Source: Nansenia antarctica (taxonomy: Eukaryota; Chordata; Actinopteri; Argentiniformes; Microstomatidae). From it: 64,000 nt of DNA. The notes under the pieces are model-generated. The model worked only from the letters and a program-made list of their open reading frames with translations. It had not been told where the DNA came from and did no database searches. The position numbers and the translations under genes were made by a program. This document shows positions 36,818 to 48,700 of the stretch, one piece after another. The stretch lies in NCBI GenBank assembly GCA_963989245.1, contig OZ022342.1, positions 43,619,299-43,683,298 on the forward strand, in the 5' to 3' direction. Numbering within the stretch: the stretch's first letter is position 1; every line of letters begins with the position of its first letter.

Positions 36818-38878
36818 GTGGCCACACCGCTCTACTGGGGTATGGAAGCGCAGTCTCCAATGGGGTGTTCCAATGCTCTCCACTCTCATGACCATGTGTC
36901 AATCCTCCTGATCCCAGCATACACTACCATGAGGAAAAGTGCTCCCATCACCACTAAGACTGTCAGAACCTGGCCAGAAGGGTCCGCTCCACTGCAGATC
37001 TGCCTAAATCACACTTCATGGCAGGAATATGAGCATGAGGACCTGGAACAGTTCATGTCGTCGGTTCTGAACCACATAGTGAACTGCACCAACTCAGTCA
37101 CCGTGGACAAACGGGTCCGGGTCTACCCCAACACGAAGCCATGGATGACTGGGAAGGTCCAAAAACTGATCAACGAGAGGGACAACGCCTTCTTAGCAGG
37201 GAAGGGCACACCGCTGTACAGCACCACCAGGGCTAACCTAAAGCGCGGCATCAAAGAGGCCAAGGCAGACCACAGAGAGAAGATTGAGGAATGCCTCCTG
37301 AGCAACGACTCCAGGCGGATGTGGCAGGGGGTTCAGCACATGACAAACTTCAGAGCCAACAGGCTCACAGCCGCAGAGGACGACCCCCTGCTGGCGGAAA
37401 AGCTGAACTCCTTCTACGCCCGGTTCGACGAGGGGCGAACGGAGGTAACCACAACACAAACACCACTCTCTCCAGCTCTCAGCAGCCTCACCCTCACAGA
37501 GCATGAAGTGAGACGCGTGCTGAAGGCGGTGGACCCCAGGAAAGCCTCGGGGCCGGATGGCGTCCTGGGACGGGTGCTGAGGGACTGCGCCGACCAGCTG
37601 GCCGGGGTTTTCACCAACATCTTCAACCAGTCCCTGTCCCAGGCCACCATCCCACCCTGCCTGAAAACCTCAACTATCATCCCAGTCCCGAAGAAAAGCA
37701 CGGTGAGCTGCCTAAACGACTACCGCCCGGTGGCACTCACACCAATCATCATGAAGTGCTTCGAGAAACTAGTCCGGGCCCACATACTCACACGCCTCCC
37801 GCCCAACCTGGATCCATACCAGTTCGCCTACAGAGCCCACAGGTCCACAGAGGACGCCATCGCGACGACTCTCCACGCCACTCTATCCCACCTGGAGAGG
37901 GGAAACAGCTACGCGAGACTGCTCTTTGTGGACTTCAGCTCCGCCTTCAACACCATCCTTCCAGACAGGCTAGTGACCAAACTACTAGACCTGGGTCTAT
38001 CACATTCTATATGTGCATGGATCAAGGACTTCCTGACCGACCGCCCCCAGAGGGTGCGGGTGGGCCCCCACACCTCCACAGCCCTCAGACTCAGCACTGG
38101 GTCCCCCCAGGGCTGCGTGCTAAGCCCCATCCTCTACAACCTCTACACCTACGACTTCACCCCCGTCCACCCCAGCAACTCCATCGTAAAGTTTGCAGAC
38201 GACACCACCGTGGTGGGCTGCATCTCGGGGGGGGACGAGGCGGCGTACAGGGATGAGGTAGAGCAACTGAGCAAGCTGTGCAAGGTTAACAACCTGCTGC
38301 TGAACAAGTCAAAGACCCAGGAAATCATCGTGGACTTCAGGAGGAAAAAGTCCGAGATCCAGCCCCTGCTCATCGACGGAGAGAGCGTGGAGAGAGTCTC
38401 AACCCTCCGATTCCTGGGGGTGCACATGCAGGAGGACCTGTCCTGGAAGGACAACACAACAGCCACCATCAAGAAGGCACAACAGCGGCTCTACATCCTG
38501 AGAGTCCTCAGGAAGGAACACAGCAAGCAGGAGATACTGGTGACCTTCTACCGCGGCGCAGTGGAGAGCATCCTCACCTACGGCATCTGCAACTGGTTCT
38601 CCAGCTGCACAACCGCGGAGAGAAATGCGCTACAGAGAGTCGTGAGAACAGCCCAGAAGATCACCGGCGCCCCCCTCCCCTCTCTGGAAGAGCTGTACAA
38701 CACACCCTGTCTCAGGAAGGCCTCCAAGATCTCCAGAGACCCAACCCACCCTGGGTACGTACACTTTACCCGGCTGCCCTCGAAAAGGCGGTACAGGACC
38801 ATGGCCGCAAGGACAAACAGACTGAAGAACAGCTTCTACCCCAGGGCCATCCAGGCCCTGAACACAGCAAAGACCTAG
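36818..38878 (+). CDS. LINE reverse transcriptase ORF (retrotransposon)
   Basis: 686 residues open to TAG, with no internal stops. RT motifs appear in order: RKASGPDGV (~240), DYRPVALTPI, LLFVDFSSAFNTI (catalytic Asp, motif A), TGSPQGCVLSPILYNLY (motif B), and KFADDTTVVG (motif C, catalytic DD). A C-terminal region follows (AQQRLYILRVLRK, ILTYGICNWF). The apurinic endonuclease domain expected at the N-terminus is missing, so the copy is 5' truncated. The intact RT frame suggests fairly recent insertion. Clade (L2/CR1-like versus Rex1-like) is not certain. Confidence 0.88.
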   Translation: MATPLYWGMEAQSPMGCSNALHSHDHVSILLIPAYTTMRKSAPITTKTVRTWPEGSAPLQICLNHTSWQEYEHEDLEQFMSSVLNHIVNCTNSVTVDKRVRVYPNTKPWMTGKVQKLINERDNAFLAGKGTPLYSTTRANLKRGIKEAKADHREKIEECLLSNDSRRMWQGVQHMTNFRANRLTAAEDDPLLAEKLNSFYARFDEGRTEVTTTQTPLSPALSSLTLTEHEVRRVLKAVDPRKASGPDGVLGRVLRDCADQLAGVFTNIFNQSLSQATIPPCLKTSTIIPVPKKSTVSCLNDYRPVALTPIIMKCFEKLVRAHILTRLPPNLDPYQFAYRAHRSTEDAIATTLHATLSHLERGNSYARLLFVDFSSAFNTILPDRLVTKLLDLGLSHSICAWIKDFLTDRPQRVRVGPHTSTALRLSTGSPQGCVLSPILYNLYTYDFTPVHPSNSIVKFADDTTVVGCISGGDEAAYRDEVEQLSKLCKVNNLLLNKSKTQEIIVDFRRKKSEIQPLLIDGESVERVSTLRFLGVHMQEDLSWKDNTTATIKKAQQRLYILRVLRKEHSKQEILVTFYRGAVESILTYGICNWFSSCTTAERNALQRVVRTAQKITGAPLPSLEELYNTPCLRKASKISRDPTHPGYVHFTRLPSKRRYRTMAARTNRLKNSFYPRAIQALNTAKT

Positions 38879-39068
38879 GTTCTGGGCCCTGGACAGTCTG
38901 GACGGATTGATGGCAGCTGCTGGACTGAAAAAATCAGGTGTAGTGCTGAGGCACAAATATGTACATTTCAAGCCTGCAAACTGCGACACTTTAAATGAAT
39001 GTGCAATAACACTATGTGCAATATGACAACCCTAGTCGTCTATCTGTACAGTATAGTATAGTGGATAG

Positions 39069-40780
39069 CAGTGGCGGGCGGTGCATTTCACACCTAGGCC
39101 TTCAGTGATGTCCGACACATTCCTACCTGAATTATTCTACCTCTTAATACCATCGTTATGACGCCATGGCTCTAGAAACTAGACAGAAACACAGTATAAC
39201 CGGGCATTGCATCACCTTAACTCTTTGACTGCCAGCCATGTTCAGAGCGGAGAGCTCCACACTGCCAGACTTTTGGGGCATTTTCGCTGAACTTTGAAGA
39301 CCCACCAAATATTGACTTTTCGGACTACATAAACATTGAACATATCTACCAAAACTTTAGACTCTCTTCTTTCATCAGAAAAAGAAAGTTTGTTTCTAGC
39401 CTCTTTGAGTGTTTAGAAATCGGCCGTAGAACATAGGGTGGTTTCAGCAAAAACACCAGATTTTGACCAATAGACAGAGAAAACGAGCTTTTTCTGCAGA
39501 ACGTTTTTTTTTTTTTTTTTTTTCCTGCACTTTTTCTGTATCATCCGACTCTGAACTGTTTGAAGAGTCGCGCGATGGACGCGCTGCTCCGCGATGCTCC
39601 GCAATGCTCCGCGCCGCAATGCTCCGCGCCGTGTTTGGCACATACCCTGATCCGTTTCGCCATTACTATAACCCACAGCAAGCCACTTCCTTCTCCAGGC
39701 TTTTATCAAACTACTGCCCCCATCTGGGACCGAAATACATTACACCCAAGTCTGAAATTCACTCGCTAGGTGTAGAACATGTCAATAACGCGATCCCCGC
39801 GAAAAAAAAAAAAAAATCTATAAGACGCCAATTGGCGTCTTTGGCAGTCAACGTTACTATTCTATAAGACGCCAATTGGCGTCTTTGGCAGTCAATGTTA
39901 ACATAGTCAGACAAGTACAACAGAGTTATATTAATATTTCCGAAGCATTTTTAATCAATAAATCCGCATTTACAATGAAGAGTGTTAAACTAACATCTTT
40001 AAGATCGCTACATTACCCACGTCTGTCGTCTCGTCCACCATAATAGCGACAAAGGGTGCCTTTTTAATCTCCATTTTGATCTCTTCTCCATCACTTCAGC
40101 AATAGCAAAAATCAGGTCGTTTTGTATTTTGCCTGACGTCCCAGTAAACACTTTGTTTGTGGACAGGTGGTAATGTAAATCTGGGTTGTTTTCAGCCAGA
40201 AAAGAAAGAAGCTCAACGTAGTTTCCGTATTATCAGTATTATCGATCAGTCAACGAAAGCTTTCGTTGTAAAGCTCCGTTTCCCTGCGCACTTTCAAAAG
40301 TTTCACATCTACCGGCATAGTTACGCATCTCAATAGTGAATATCAATAGTGCGTATCAATAGTGCGTATCCAATCAAAAGACGTGCTGGGTGCTGACATC
40401 ATTGAGCCTTACAGCAGGCGCCGTTGTTGCTTTTGCTCGCATCTACGTAGGTTTACTAGGTACGCCACAGGTTTTCTCGTTCCAACGTTAAGTTACAGGT
40501 CGAATTCGCGGCACCGTTTAATGTGCAGGCGGGCAGATTTTGGAGCCCCCTAGCAACACATTTTGATTGGATAAAAGCTCTAACATAAAGGCCAGCCCTC
40601 CAAATCTCAATCGGAGACTGGAAGCAGCGCAACCAAGAGGAAAGCTATGAAATGAAGAGAATAGACTATGGGGAATCATTAATACATATTTGTGGAAAAA
40701 ATATATTAAAATAAAATGTATATTCTGATGATGTTTAGGCCAGCAGAGAAGGCCTTGCTGGCCCTGACGGCACACCACTG
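39069..40780 (-). mobile_element. hAT DNA transposon with 8-bp target duplication, inserted in the LINE 3' UTR
   Basis: Ends CAGTGGCGGGCGGTGC and GCACACCACTG, flanked by GTGGATAG at 39061-39068 and 40781-40788. On the minus strand near 40030-40090 a fragment reads EIKMEIKKAPFVAIMVDETT, typical of the DUF4371 region of hAT transposases. The rest is degraded. A piggyBac-like element is nested at 39217-39901. Confidence 0.9.
39217..39901. mobile_element. piggyBac-like non-autonomous element, copy 1 (TTAA ends)
   Basis: TTAA at both ends, inner inverted ends CTCTTTGACTGCCA and TGGCAGTCAA. Near the right end a 16-bp perfect palindrome GACGCCAATTGGCGTC occurs twice. No transposase. Copy 2 is at 55244-55896. 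TTAA targets are the hallmark of piggyBac. Confidence 0.8.
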
Positions 40781-40952
40781 GTGGATAGTGTACATAGCCT
40801 TTATTTATGTAAACCAGCTCCTTCCCTTCTTGTGTTTTTTCCCCCGTTTTTTTTCTTTCCTAACACCAGGGGAGCCACCCCTCCTAAATTTCGTTGTTTG
40901 GTACCTGTACTATAGCAATGACAATAAAGACCATTCATTCATTCATTCATGC

Positions 40953-41480
40953 AACTACACTGGTTACCGCTCCAATACCGTAGTGATTTCCAGATCCTCC
41001 TGCTCACATACAAAGCCCTTCATCTCCCTTGCAGCCCCCTACCTCTCCGATCTACTACACAAATACACCCCTACCCGCACTCTTCGCTTCTCCTCAGCCA
41101 TCCTTCTCTCCATCCCTTCAACCCAACCCAACCCAACTCAACTCAACCCAACTCAACGGGCAGCTTTGCCGCCCTCAGACTCTGGAACTCTCTCCCCCAG
41201 CACATCGAACATGCAGACACACTGCATTCATTTCAAAAAGTGCTCAAAACACACGCCTACACCTGACCCTTCTCCTTTACTGTAAACTACCACTCACTAT
41301 TCCCTGTTTGTATGCTGCATGTCCTATTACTACTGTTTCGTAGTTGCTGCTGTTTTGTGTTATGTTATTCTTTTTTGATCAATTTCCATGTCTTTTTTTT
41401 ATCTTTTATCTTTTTTTTCTCTCCTTGATTTTAATTCTTCTTCTTCTTATTATTATTATACGTTTTCTAGTGGAGTACAA
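40953..41480 (+). mobile_element. LINE 3'-end fragment
   Basis: Translation in pieces gives LHWLPLQYRSDFQILLLTYK, ...SDLLHKYTP, then AALRLWNSLPQHIEHADTLH and FQKVLKTH, the standard end of a fish LINE ORF2, but the frame is broken between them by indels. Followed by a T-rich 3' UTR. Confidence 0.75.
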
Positions 41481-41814
41481 TTGTCTTTTGTATAATTCAG
41501 GTGATTGATGGTGATAATGACATCCCGAAACTATGAAAAAGTGTATGCTTCCTTGCAAAATTCACTGTGTTTAATGATCCCTAAACAATGATTTTTGTAA
41601 ATATGCAGTGTTGCATGGAGTTTTTCTTTACAGTTTAATTTCAACACCTATCACTCTCATAGTTTTTTTGTTAACTGAAGTTAGTAGTGACTGACCCATA
41701 GACTACTTTCAAGGTAAGGAACCATCTGACTGTAAGCTGTAAACCTAGTTAACTATCCCTTTAAAGTGTATGGAAAATCAGTCAGATCCTGGTCAATAAT
41801 ATATAATATATAAT

Positions 41815-41841
41815 AAAAAATATATATATATTTATTATTTT

Positions 41842-41879
<38 letters not shown>

Positions 41880-41890
41880 GTTGTTGTTGT
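41815..41890. repeat. AT-rich microsatellite (TTA/TTG)n
   Basis: (TTATTA)n followed by (TTG)n, ~75 bp. Confidence 0.85.
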
Positions 41891-41939
41891 AGTATGTGGC
41901 CCCTGAGGAAGTGGAAAAGTTGAGCCAAGAAATGTTCAC

Positions 41940-42110
41940 TGTTACTTTAAATGTGTGTTTACAATATCAAGAGCTTCCGGGTTAAGCAGAGTTGAAAGGT
42001 CAACATTGACAACAGCAAAAACACAACAACTCCTGCTGCTGTGAGTGTTCACGTGTGGAAACAGCCACACACTGTGTGCAGTAACACAGGGCGACGTTTA
42101 ACTTGTTATT
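41940..42110 (+). promoter_or_regulatory. Possible TTC33 promoter / 5' UTR exon region
   Basis: TTC33 coding exon starts right after a splice acceptor (42709), so a non-coding first exon must lie upstream. This stretch holds an ETS-like CTTCCGGG, an E-box (TCACGTGT), and is the best candidate in the vicinity. No start site can be fixed from sequence alone. Confidence 0.3.
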
Positions 42111-42448
42111 ATCGATAAGTTGACTCGTAGTATTGCTGAAATTACCTGTTTGTTCGGTTGTTGAGTTTAAACTAACATAGCATTGCTCGCAAGCCACGTT
42201 AGCCATGAGAGCTTAGCGCTAGTATGTTAACCCTATGCTATGATCCCTGTCAGGTTATAGCAGGGAGCAGTACGTTAACTGTATTTGATCAACGTGAAAG
42301 TGTGCCACGTAAAGTATAGCTAGCTAAACCTAACACATGTAACGTTTTGGACAAACATATTTCTTGACAGCTAGCTACAGCATTCCAAACGTTCAAGTTA
42401 AAAGTCTCCAGACAGTGTGAGCTAGAAGTAAGGCTCCCACTCGTGAGC

Positions 42449-42684
42449 TTAGAATGATAAGGTTCTATCTCCGTCTAGGGTAGTTCAGAGATATTGAGCG
42501 TCTAAGTTTTTACATTCCATTATGTTTTGTGAGATGAAACCTTTGTATTTTATGAATTACTAACTCAAAAATGTCAACATTTTAAAAATAACACCACACA
42601 GGCATTAATAAACACCTAATGGATCAGCTTATGTAAAAAAACTCAATTTTGACCAAAAATGGAGATAGAACCTTATAATTCTAA
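42449..42684. mobile_element. 236-bp MITE next to TTC33 exon 2
   Basis: 24-bp inverted ends, TTAGAATGATAAGGTTCTAT at left and the complement of ATAGAACCTTATAATTCTAA at right (one mismatch). Its right end is 25 bp before the splice acceptor of the first TTC33 coding exon, so the branch point probably lies in the MITE. Confidence 0.8.
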
Positions 42685-42710
42685 CGTCACGCACTGTTGC
42701 TCCCTACAGG

Positions 42711-45700
42711 ATGGCGTCGTTTGGTTGGAAGAGGAAGGTCGGCGACAAGGTGTCCAAGGCCGCGGTGCAGCTGTTTGAAGCCGAGGAGGCAGCAGAGGAT
42801 GTGACTGCTGACGGCCCCGGGGACCAGGAGGGCGATGAGGTGGACTGGCTTCATGCCATCAAGAGGCGGCGGGAAGTCCTGCTGGAAGACTGCGCCGCCA
42901 AGGGCCAGAGGCTGAGGGAGGAGGGGGCGCTGCTGGCCGAGGAGGGCAGGTGAGGGGAAACTAACAAGAGACGGGATGATTGGAGTAGGAGGACATTGAG
43001 GTCAGTTGCTACCTGTAGGATTTGGGGGGATCACAGACTAGTCATGTACTCACTTGCATTTATATAATTACACAAATCTCTGTCACATAAAGACTCTCTA
43101 GTCAGTGGTATCCCGTTTGGCTAAGAGCTGGCTAACAACATTTGGAACAGCTGTTAAATGCTGCAGGAGTGCCTGTAAGTGACGCAGGGCCCAGTGAAGG
43201 CTGCTGCCAGGGCCTGGTGGAGCTTCTGTCATGGAGTTCTCATTTGGACAGGATCTGGGCAACACAGTCTGAGGCCCATTGAGATAATGGACTGTGTTCT
43301 TCATCAACGCTCTTGTCCCTGGTGAGTGAGTTGTATCGGCCCTCATTGTTGTTTACATGACAGGCAATTATTCCAAATGTCAGAAGGTAGCTTCTGGAAT
43401 TAAGCCTAATAATCTATTCAGAACCCTCTCTTGAGAATGGGTCATTGATGCATGTGAGAAAATGGCCAGAAGGGGGAGCTCTTGGACAGAGCAGGCTCTC
43501 GGCTACCTCTCATACAAGTAGTCTCGCGTGAACTTTCTCCCAGTGGCACTTGTTTTGGTGGCTCTAATTAACCTTTTTAGCGTTCTCCAATTAGATGGGA
43601 ATAGCACATTGAATTTGTTGAACAATAAAATGAAGGTTTAGCCAGGTGTGACTTTTGTGTCTGTGATCCCTTGCTCTTTTGGGCCAGGTGGGCTTGAATA
43701 GGATTTTAATCTCCCCTAAGATTAGATGTGCAGGGGGCTATCTGGGTTTACCGTCAACAGAGCAATGACGTCTTTTCTGACGCTTACATGCAGTGCAAGC
43801 CATTTGGTCAGCAGTGCACATTTCACACTAGGATCAAGTCCAGTCAAAGTGTATTGATCATATGCACAGGATGCAGGATTTAAATTGGACAATGAAATGC
43901 TTACAATACGTGAACTAGGCATAAGTGTAAATAAGAATAAGGCAATAAAGTGTAAGATAAAGTGAGCCATACAATACATAATAATAACTAGCAGCAGTGA
44001 TGGTAAGTGTGTGTGTGTGTGTGAGAGAGAAATAGGGGAGAGCGATAGGCTACCTAATTACCATATTAAACCAACAAACTATGATTTTTCTCCACCTATT
44101 CCAGCCAGTAGGCCTGTATGCTGTTGTGTGAGGCTTGATGTTTTGTCATTTATAATTATTATAATGTATTCCTCATATCATCTATCAAACCCTGTCCAAG
44201 TTCCAGCGATTAGGTAATATCCAGACTATCTTGGTTAGTGTTTCAAAATACTTTTCAGCAGATATTCATAAGCGTTTTATTCATTCCAAAGGAATGATCA
44301 ATCATTCTTTGTAATGAACCACAGAAGTGTTTAGCCTTGAGGGAAGTTGAAGTAATTACTACACCACTTTGTCAGTGAGGTGGTTCTCTGTTACAACATT
44401 TTCCTTAGGTGTGATGTTACTGATTACGAACCAGAAATTCTAGAATAAATTAAGATGCGCTTAAAATGCTGAATCAGAGCATGAGTCCATACTAGTAATA
44501 CTGTATGTTCTGTACAACTACAACCTTACTACTACCCTGTCCTGTATATACCTCTAGCTACCGTACTTGCCATACCGCATCATGTTTTATATCACTATTT
44601 GCACTTCTGGTTAGATGCTAAACTGCATTTCGTTGTCTGGTACTCTGCAATGAATCAGAATCAGAATTGTAAGTACACAAGACTACAATTCTTTGGCTTA
44701 GGTTCCTCAACATTGGCATTGCACCAAGATACAACATCACAATAATAGAGTAAAGGACATTAAGTAAGTAAGTACTCATAAAGTAACAGTAAAGTAAGTG
44801 ATAAAGTGATGGTAGTCGTACTACAGCGGAACAAGTTATGCTACAGTGGAATCAATAGTGCAAAATGCTGTGCAGAGTACCATAAGATGAAATGCAATAT
44901 GATACAGTTCAAGTAGTCAGGTAGTGAGGTAGTGTTCAAGACTCAGGTAGTGTGCAAGTAGTCATATAATATAGCTTATTTGTGTAGGATGCTCTCGGTT
45001 GTGCCTCTGAAGAAGGCCCCTAGGATCTGAGGCCCTAAACTGAACTTTTTCAGCCGCCTGAGATGGAAGAGGCGACGTTGTGCTTTTTTCACCCCCTGGT
45101 TGGTGTGTTCACCCCAGGTGAGGTCGTTGTTGATATGAACCTCCAGGATCTTGATGCTGTTGACCCTCTCCACAGCAGACCCGTTGATGGTGATGGGGTC
45201 TTGTGCCTGCCTCTTCTTCCTGAAGTCCACCAGCAGCTATTTGGTCTTGTCGGCGTTGAGAGCGAGGTTATTGGCCTGGCTGTACTGAGCCAGGTGGTCG
45301 ACCTCACTTCTGTAGGCCGTCTCGTCGCCGTCAGTGCTCAGGCCAATCACTGTCGTGTCGTTGGCGAACTTGATTACCGTGTTGGAGTTATGGCAATAAA
45401 GTTTAATCTAATCTAATCTAATCTAAACAGTGACCTGCATTGCTGCTGTGCTGTCAGTTGAAATGCAGGTCACATCCTGTTGAATACAGACATGATGATT
45501 TGTTTAAATGCGAATCCAAATTACTGCTCAATTCATTGTTAATTATTTGGAATAGGAAAAGACTCCCAATAGTAACCTGAGAGAATAGATATAGAGTACT
45601 CAATGAGTCAATAATCAATAATGGTGGTAAGAAAGTAGTTGCTGCTAGAACAAACTATGATGCGATGTGAGCATTAGCATACTGTGGCACACACACACAC

Positions 45701-48700
45701 ACACACACACACAACAATATCACTTTGGTTGCGCATATTTAGCCTCTTCTTACATGATAATTGACATGTCAGCGTGTACACACACCCCGTGCTCACCCTA
45801 CTTTAGGCACCACATGTTGCCAGTGGTGACCAAGTGTAATTGAGTTTGTCAGTAGTTAAGTGGATTCTGCTGAGGAAATGATGTGTCTCTGGCTCAGCGT
45901 GGCGGACAGGGGTGTGTGTGCCTGTGTCTGAACCAGGGGAGGCCGGCGCAGGTAGAAGTCGGAGGACGGGTTCATTGTAACGCACGGAACGGAATCAGGA
46001 ATGCTATAAAAACACCTGTTTGATAACTTTCCTCATTCCGTTCCGTGCATTACAATGAACCCCGCCCTCCGACTTCTTCTACCTACGCTGGCCTCCCCTG
46101 GTTTGGACTCGGATGTCATTCTTTTTTTCTGAGTGGGACAGTCCCACTCATATTTTTATTTTATTGACAGATACAATAGAGATTTAGACAGGAAGGATGG
46201 GTGAGAGAGAGAGGAGGGATGACATGTCCGCGGCCGGAATCGAACCGGGAACCCTGCGCTTACGTGGTCGACGCTTAACCCACTACACCACCTAAACCCC
46301 CCGGGTTTCACCCTTCTAACCACATTGACACACATCGGGGCAAAAGGGGCAATAGAACAATAATTATGTAGACTGTAAATTAGACTAATATAAAACTAAT
46401 ATAAATGACACTGTCAGACCTATGCAGGGTTCCTACGGGTCCTTGAAGTCCTTGAAAGTTTGTGAATTTGAGAAAAACAAATTAAGTTCTTAAAAGTTTT
46501 TTAAAATAGACATGGGTCATTGAAAGTCTCAAACTATGCCGTGTTGGGTCCTTGAATTTGAGGCAATCGAGTCTTGAAAGTCCTTGAAAGTCCTTGAAAG
46601 GTGCTTAAATTTGATGTTTCAGAAGGTGTGGGAACCCTGTGTATGGGTGTGAGTTTGTGTGTGTAGCTGGAGCGTCCAGAGGCTGCACACGTTCACTGTA
46701 AATAGAATGGAAGCCCCTCTGAACCAGAAATTCTAGAATAAATTAAGATGCGCTTAAAATGCTGAATCAGAGCATGAGTCCATACTAGTAATACTGTATG
46801 TTCTGTACAACTACAACCTTACTACTACCCTGTCCTGTATATACCTCTAGCTACCGTACTTGCCATACCGCATCATGTTTTAGACATGTTTTAGACATGG
46901 GTCATTGAAAGTCTCAAACTATGCCGTGTTGGGTCCTTGAATTTGAGGCAATCGAGTCTTGAAAGTCCTTGAAAGTCCTTGAAAGGTGCTTAAATTTGAT
47001 GTTTCAGAAGGTGTGGGAACCCTGTGTATGGGTGTGAGTTTGTGTGTGTAGCTGGAGCGTCCAGAGGCTGCACACGTTCACTGTAAATAGAATGGAAGCC
47101 CCTCTGTGCTGCTGCCAGCCTGCCAGGGGAACCCTGACTGAGCCACAGAGCCAAAGGCTACATGAACAGTTGGAGCTGTGGGCCGTGTCCCATACTGCTC
47201 TGGTCATGCAGCCTGTCACCCTGGCAGGTGGTGTTCTGTCTAAACCATGTATGCAGCATCGTGACACACTGAGGGGGAGGGGGGGGAGAGAGAGAGGGGA
47301 GAGAGAGGGGGGGGGAGGGGGGAGAGAGAGAGGGGAGAGGGGGGGGGGGGGGGGGGGGAGGGGGAGAGAGAGGGGGGGGGGGGGGGAGAGTGAGAGAGAG
47401 AGACACACGGACACAGACACACAGTGTGACACAGACACACAGTCTGACCATGTTGGCGTCTGGCTCATCTGTTGAAGTTGGGTCACTCTGGGGGTAAAAC
47501 ATCCTTAGAACATGTCCATTCTTTCCTGGGACATCATGTTCTAACTTGTTTCTAGTTTGTTTCTACCAATACCAGTACTCATGTACTGATGTAGTCATAT
47601 ACTCGTGAAAGTAGTCTGATACATCCGCTCCCGCTACCACTTTATGGCAACGAAATTGAATTTGTATTATTTCAGTTTTTTGGGGAGCCCACTCCATATA
47701 ACAAACAACAGTTTTAGGATCACTAGATACTACTACTACTAATAATAATAATAATGGCGATAGGAATGAACGAGTCTGTTTTGATTAAGAGCGATTTTCG
47801 TCAGTATTTGGTTTGAAGCGTACTAATATTCAAATAAGCATATCTTCTTCAACTATTTTCAGACTTTCATAATCTGTTAAAAAAACAACAACAAAAACAC
47901 CGAAAGACCCTGTCACATATTTAATTTGTTACAGTCAGAAAGTGAGCAACAGCTGATGAAAATAAAACATGTTTTCAAAGTCATTGATAGAACTGTAATG
48001 CTGATTGAGTATTGAGTACTCAGTGTCTCAAATAGCGGGTTTTCTGTTCTACAGGTTTTCAGGTTTTCTCTTATTGAGAACTATTGATGTCTTGATGCCT
48101 TGCTGTCCCTATTTCCCCCTCTTTCACCTCTGTCTCTTTACCACTTTCATTAACTTAATTAAGATATCACGAGAGGCAGAAATCACTGGAAAAATACTGC
48201 CCTTCACCTGATGTTAACATAATTATAGTCTACGTGGGGTTGCTGCTTTGAAACAAGTGTTGATTTAAAATATATCTATATATATATATACATATTTACA
48301 GATGTAGACACTGTAGTCTATGTTGCTGGTAGATCATTTTCACGTCGGCCTTGCGCTGAAAAACACGCGTTGAATAGGCAAGCCTTCTATTCTCTGAGTG
48401 CCTCTCACGCAGCCGGTGGGGCTGCTACAACCTGTTAGAATGGGCTGCTACAACCTGTTAGAATGGGCTGCTACAACCTGTTAGAATGGCTGCTACAACC
48501 TGTTAGAATGGCTGCTACAACCTGTTAGAATGGGCTGCTACAACCTGTTAGAATGGGCTGCTACAACCTGTTAGAATGGCTGCTACAACCTGTTAGAATG
48601 GCTGCTACAACCTGTTAGAATGGGCTGCTACAACCTGTTAGAATGGGCTGCTACAACCTGCTAGAATGAGCACCTAAATGAGGCTCACATCCAGTGTAAT

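Larger units (their letters stand above)
36800..40952 (+). mobile_element. Jockey-superfamily (L2/CR1-like) LINE, 5'-truncated, split by a hAT
   Basis: Coding part 36818-38878, then 3' UTR 38879-39068, a hAT insertion (39069-40780), and the rest of the 3' UTR 40781-40952. The tail reads AATGACAATAAAGACC then (ATTC)n. The duplication GTGGATAG on both sides of the hAT proves the LINE came first. Confidence 0.85.
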
